Shown here: positions 57,449 through 64,000 of the stretch, in pieces
How the letters are laid out: each line of letters starts with the position of its first letter
Numbering within the stretch: the first letter of the stretch is position 1
Origin: Solea solea
Lineage: Eukaryota > Chordata > Actinopteri > Pleuronectiformes > Soleidae
Direction: 5' to 3'
Length of the DNA stretch: 64,000 nucleotides
Assembly: GCF_958295425.1 (NCBI RefSeq)
Contig: NC_081145.1
Location: forward strand, 12,869,099 to 12,933,098
Notes under the pieces: generated by a model
Told to the model about the DNA's origin: nothing
Databases searched by the model: none
Seen by the model: only the letters and a program-made list of their open reading frames with translations
Position numbers and translations under genes: made by a program

Positions 57449-59326
57449 TCAGTGAGAATACTGACGTAAATAGAGGTTCCTCAGCACTTCCTCACTGAAC
57501 TGGTAGGTTAGCTTCTTCTTTATTTTTTTTATCTCTCCAGTTTTACCATAGTTCCTCAGAGCCCGAGCCATTTTTTGATAGGTCATTTTCTTGCGGTTTC
57601 CTTTCTGAATACCCCAGTGGCTGGCCAGAGCTTCTTTGTATTTAGTGGAGAACTGGAAGATACCCTTGTCCTGGTCAACCCACCAGATACTGTCACTCAT
57701 GTCACCATTCTTTAGCAAGTCCAGGAGGAACTGGTACAGGCGGATTTTCCTCTTGTTGCCTGGGGTAAACAATATATTGTTAAAACAATTTTAAAGCTTC
57801 AATTTGGATTTTATTCATCTGGATTTGATGTCAGAAGAACATATTCAATGGAAATACTTACTATGGTCTTTCCTGAAGGAGGAGTGGATACGGTCATCAA
57901 GTTCATCTTCCCCTTCTGATACCTCCAGTGGGGGACTGATTCCTCTTTGTTCCTCCTCTGAGTAGTAACGGCCAGGCGAGGTGGAGGGTTGGTACTGGTA
58001 GCACAGAGACGGGGTGTAATAGGGGATCTGTATGATACATTTAAAAACAGGACATAGTTCAAGATTACACTGAAACAAGACAAAATCTTTTTTGGTTTTG
58101 CTGTTGTTCATCGACTGACATTTACGTTTAAATGCTGAAATTGTAGTAAAAGAGGAAGTAGCTTTGCCAAAATACAATTTAGTGCTCAGAGAGACCACAT
58201 GGCGTGGATGACATTTAACTGAAAACATCCCTGGCTGTCCACATCATCACTTTATTAATTATAAATAAATGGTGACATTTTGTTTTCAAATATATTGCTA
58301 TTACTGTAATGCAACAGCATTGATGACGTCGATAGGGCTCCAAGCAAAAAACATTCTCGGAGAAAATGTGTCATACTGACAACCCATGATAAATTAATAG
58401 CAATGATGGATTTTACTTATGACTAATATAATTTTTATGCTTCAGATCGTCACACTTGGACTCGACTTGAATGCCGTAAATAAACTTCTTCCCATTCAGC
58501 AGCAAAGAATGAGTAACCACCCTTATGAATCACATAATGTAGTAATATTTGACATCAGTCCTGCATTTTAATAATGATATCACATTGAGAATGTTAGGCA
58601 TCTTTTTCCTTGTATATCTGATATCTGTATATCAAACAAGTGCAGAGATTATGTCTTTTTACACAGTTGGAAACTGTTATTTCCACACATGAACTTACTT
58701 GTGGAGACACAGAGAGAGGTGCGAGTGGAGGGTCCAGGTGAAGGGGTATACACTCACTGCTGTAGCGGTAAGGTTGGATTAGTTGTTGAGGAGTCACAGA
58801 CTGAAGCTCTGTGAGGTGATTCACTGGTGAATTCTCAAGGTCCAGCGGCTGAACGCGCTCAGAGTGGAAGGTCCATCTGTGGTCTGAAACGTGACAGTAT
58901 ATTTAGCCCTCAGCCCTGTCAGCATTCCCTTTTGTTTGTAACTGTTAAACAGAGTTTACTCACCTTCATAAATCTCCCCCACATTAGTGAGGTAGGGATA
59001 CAGCTCTGCAGGTGGACGATAATTCTCTGGCTCATTTGGAATAATTTCCTCTGTGGGCTTTGGAAAGGAAAATATTATATGTAGTCCTTTAAAAAAGTGA
59101 ACATTTGTTTGTCGTTATCCTAATTAAACATCAGCAAAACATAAAAAGAAAGTCCTCCTCTTCCTCCCATTACATTACTTCTCAGGTACATTAAATGTAA
59201 TATAAACAAACATACACAATATACATTAAGATATCCTGTCATAATCAAAGACTTACATACCACATTTGTTCTTATAAGAAATGAAGCAGCAGAACTTACG
59301 GATGATATGACATAGCTGTCCATCAT
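57449..59326 (-). CDS. spi1: Transcription factor PU.1 (Spi-1), ETS family
   Basis: PU.1 binds GGAA-core sites and drives myeloid and B-cell fates. Five coding exons on the minus strand: 59300-59326, 58964-59048, 58699-58883, 57862-58027, 57449-57759; 257 codons plus stop. The N-terminal part keeps ELYPYL and [14 protein letters not shown], as in the PU.1 activation domain. Then comes an acidic PEST-like stretch ([16 protein letters not shown]), then the ETS domain from about residue 155, with [26 protein letters not shown] and the recognition helix [20 protein letters not shown]. The C-terminal tail [11 protein letters not shown] is unlike mammalian PU.1, and the whole protein is more divergent than the main fish PU.1, so this is probably the second paralogue (spi1a in zebrafish terms). 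The acceptor of exon 2 must be CACAGAG|GAAATT to keep frame. Confidence 0.9.
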
Positions 59327-60776
59327 GTAAACAAGCACCACCGTGAATGTTAACTCTTTCTTATTGCTTCACTGACAAACATGTTATGTTGCTGAGCACT
59401 GACTTCACCAGACAAATGGGAACTGAAAGCGAGAAAAAGGTTGGATGCAATCTGTGTTCCTATATTACAGAACTAGCAAACCATCCACTAGTTCCTGAGG
59501 CGTCAAGTGTCATGTATGAGCAAATGTACATCCATGTTCTCAGGGGTTTAATTACACAATAATCAATAATCAATGTTAATTATTGAAACTGTTTTGTTAT
59601 AGAGTTCAGAAAAAAAGACAGAATCTGTGTTTTTTTTAAAAGTTATTTCCTCCCAAATCTTTGTAAAAATGTTGTGTTTGAATCAGTAGTGACTCTGGTG
59701 ACGTGTATACATAGTTGTGTAAGGAAGTCACGGTATTGGACATCACTTGATATCACACAAAGGCCAGTGGTGTTTCTTTATGCTTACACTTCCCACTCTT
59801 CACGTCAAACTAGAATAATACGGTTATATAATTCCACACTTCATGGTTAAGTAGAAGAAATCAGTCTCCTCTAAAACTGCTGTGCAGGAAAATACTATCT
59901 AATTTAACTCTCCATAGCAGTAAATCCCCAATGAGATTTATTAAAGTAGGAATTTTTACAAGTAACTGCACACAGGAGGTGAAACCAAAAGTGAAGTTTG
60001 GCTTGTTCCTCTTTTAGCTTGGCATTATGGTTTCCAATTGAGGAAGTGATGACCATGAGAATGAAAGCAATGAAAACATGGTGGACATTAGAGCTGCTGC
60101 TACCCTCTGTAACTGCTTTGTGTTGCAGTACTCCCCCCCCCCCCAATAATGGACTAACAATACATGGATATTTTGCTGTTTGGGTACACAAACATCATCA
60201 CTCACTGTTGGGATGGAAAGTTACCCACAGCCAACATGAATATGAATATGTTGCCTGTGATGAAATCAGAAAGGGAAAATTAGGCTCTTATCTCCTTCAG
60301 TATTTCACAACAACAGCAGCAGCTGCTGGTGATGCAGGAAATGGTGTGTTTACTGACAAAGTCGAGTACTGACAGACTTTGGCAGTCGCTCCAAACAGAG
60401 CATGATCTACAGAACAGGGAGTCCAGGCCTGGAGGCTGGTTGTGCTTTCAAATACTTGCTCTGTCTCCATCTACTGGATAAGAAATATTGGACTGGCCAG
60501 TATCTCGGCTATTGACTGAGTTGAGAGGCATCGATGAGGCATCCAAAATAGACAACCCAGGATCAGATTTATTTATCTCCCCGCTTCAGAATGTGGCTCT
60601 TTTTGACGATGGTTGACAAATCAAAGAAATGAGGGCTTCAGGTTTACATCTGCGTTTCAGATTCCTTTGTGTTGCTCAATTTCCTGCCCACCTCAGCTAC
60701 TGACAACAGCAGCCAGGAGCGGAATCCTGCTGTCCCGTGGAACCATCACGGCACCGAGGAGAGATACGCATGGAAC
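59327..60776. other. Divergent intergenic region between spi1 and tmem178b
   Basis: Contains the upstream regions of both genes. A C-run lies near 60130-60143. The open frames near 59998-60372 do not resemble any family. Confidence 0.5.
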
Positions 60777-62372
<1,596 letters not shown>

Positions 62373-64000
62373 CAGGCCACACCACACATCCAACAGACAC
62401 CTGTCTCCTCCTGAAACAGTGACGAGCCCTGTTCCAGAGACACTTTTACCCATGCAGGGACTCAGAGCAGTGAGAGCCGTGATGCAGCACAGAGAAAGCA
62501 CAGGACACTGACTCTTAACTCACGTGAAAAATGAGAAAAAGAGGCGACATTTGACTGAAGACGCTTTCAGTTCCTCTGGTGCTTTTTTCTTGTGTCTCTC
62601 TCTATGAATGAACTCTTCAGTGTTATTGCTTGCTCTCGAGGAGACAAATAGTTATACAAAATGTCTTCATGTAAAATATGCTAGTGGATGAGGGTGGGGT
62701 GGGGGGATGGGGAAGAAGAACAGAAAAAGAAACACTGGCAGAAGACCCATAGCACAACTTTAAAATCTGTATTGAAGATGGATGTGTACCTTCACATTTC
62801 AAAGGGCAACTGTGTATCATTATGTACTCATTCAAAACAAGATATGTACATGTAATTTTTAACTGTATGTATGCAGATGAATTTGTGTTTATTCAAGGAA
62901 AAATATGAGCATCAAGACCAAACTGTGTTTGAGGGAAATGTTTTGTTGTTTTTAATGTCTTACCCCCCCCATCAAAATATTTTTGAAAAATAAAACAATC
63001 ATGCAAAACTATGTTTTTTTTCCCTCACTGAAAGACATCGACTTTATTGGGGTTCTCCCTGCGTTGGTATACTCTAAGAGTGTGAAATTATATGAGTTCA
63101 TAAGTATGTAAGCAGACAGAAGGACCAGCTAATGGAGTCAAAACGTTTATTGCGTCATTTTTAAATATCTGCTGTGTCTGGTTTATGCAACTACTCCTGG
63201 ATATTTGAATGTCAGTGGCCAAAGAATGAGTCAGTGACCAAAGCTTACAAAAATACTAATAAAACAGAAACAAATATGTCAGTTGTGCATCACAGTGAAG
63301 TAAACATAAGATAAGACACATAAAAACTAGATTATCCACATAACGACATCAGAAGTTTTTGGGTCACATGTTTTAAACATTCCGACAACAGCTGCACTGG
63401 TTTACACAAGTTATACTCTGTGCTTTCCGCTGACAACATGCAGCAGCCATTGTACTCTATGATTATTTTTTTTCTGAACTTTTATGAGAAATTCAATCAT
63501 TCTGACATCTAATTCAAATTCTGGCTACACTTGTTTCCCGAGGTTTCTTCAGTCCTCAATGTCTTGACTTTACCATTGTATTGCTTAATTGTATTTATTA
63601 TAATCACAGGCTGATTATGTGCAGCTGCAGCCATGATATAAATCACGGTTGCAAAACGGTATTGCCCACTGAAGGCTATGTTTTCAAAAATATCACAAGA
63701 TAAATGAGAAGAATGAGATGAATTAACGTTGCATTCATTCAATTATTTTCAGTACATTTATTTGACCTTTTTAACACGCGTGGATATTATTGTTTTAACA
63801 TAGTCAAAATGAAATATACTGTAGATATTGCAAAAAGCTATTTTCATTTTAAAAAAGTGGTCGTTTGTGAAAGCATAAGGACAAATCCGCTCAAAAGAGA
63901 TTTATAAATGTCACATTGACTAATATCCATGTGTTGAAGTCAAGATGTAGTTTCCTACTAAATCGTCGTTTGATGAAACACAATCAACTAATAAATTATT
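62373..64000. other. tmem178b 3' UTR and flanking DNA
   Basis: The 3' UTR runs to about 63010 (AATAAA at 62989-62994). From there to the window end the DNA is AT-rich with no gene seen. Confidence 0.5.

Noticed and set aside
59998..60372. A 124-residue open frame between spi1 and tmem178b
   Set aside because: It lacks an ATG at its start, shows no family likeness and contains homopolymer-driven residues.

Overview
This window is nuclear DNA of a ray-finned fish. Small coding exons with GT-AG introns, fish-type SINEs and MITEs, and eight recognisable vertebrate genes in compact spacing show this. The aromatase resembles the teleost brain paralogue (cyp19a1b), and the company of prc1 and spi1 fits one of the two post-duplication teleost copies of this chromosome segment. 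I cannot name the species; a percomorph is my best guess.

Layout, left to right: the last four coding exons of ap4e1 (+, 1-1845); cyp19a1b aromatase (-, 4045-7080) with a TATA box and a perfect oestrogen response element upstream; gldn gliomedin (+, 8868-17872); mitochondrial clpx (+, 19905-27911); ubap1l (+, 29937-32291); a repeat-rich gene desert (about 32.3-50.5 kb) dominated by a 13.3-kb array of a 38-bp satellite (35411-48748); prc1 (-, 50970-56066); an spi1/PU.1 paralogue (-, 57449-59326); and tmem178b (+, 60777-62372). I assembled all coding exons by hand. The seven complete gene models stay in frame: 508, 912, 623, 377, 603, 257 and 302 codons before the stop.

The genes are unrelated in function: vesicle adaptor, steroid synthesis, node of Ranvier assembly, mitochondrial proteostasis, ubiquitin/ESCRT, cytokinesis, myeloid transcription and membrane signalling. 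Neighbourhood reflects synteny, not a pathway. In human the first five lie on 15q21-q22 and PRC1 on 15q26, while SPI1 and TMEM178B are on other chromosomes.

The most unusual content is: (1) gldn, where 19 tiny exons, every one a multiple of 3 nt and phase 1-1, encode a 475-residue linker with about 30 N-glycosylation sequons, while the collagen part is only 17 Gly-X-Y triplets; a five-exon cassette has been duplicated and one exon has decayed. (2) The 38-bp satellite, which carries six copies of a tRNA-Thr(UGU)-like sequence in a higher-order structure. (3) Regulatory and splicing oddities: a GC-AG intron in cyp19a1b, a perfect ERE in its promoter, and a prc1 acceptor that follows a run of 20 A.
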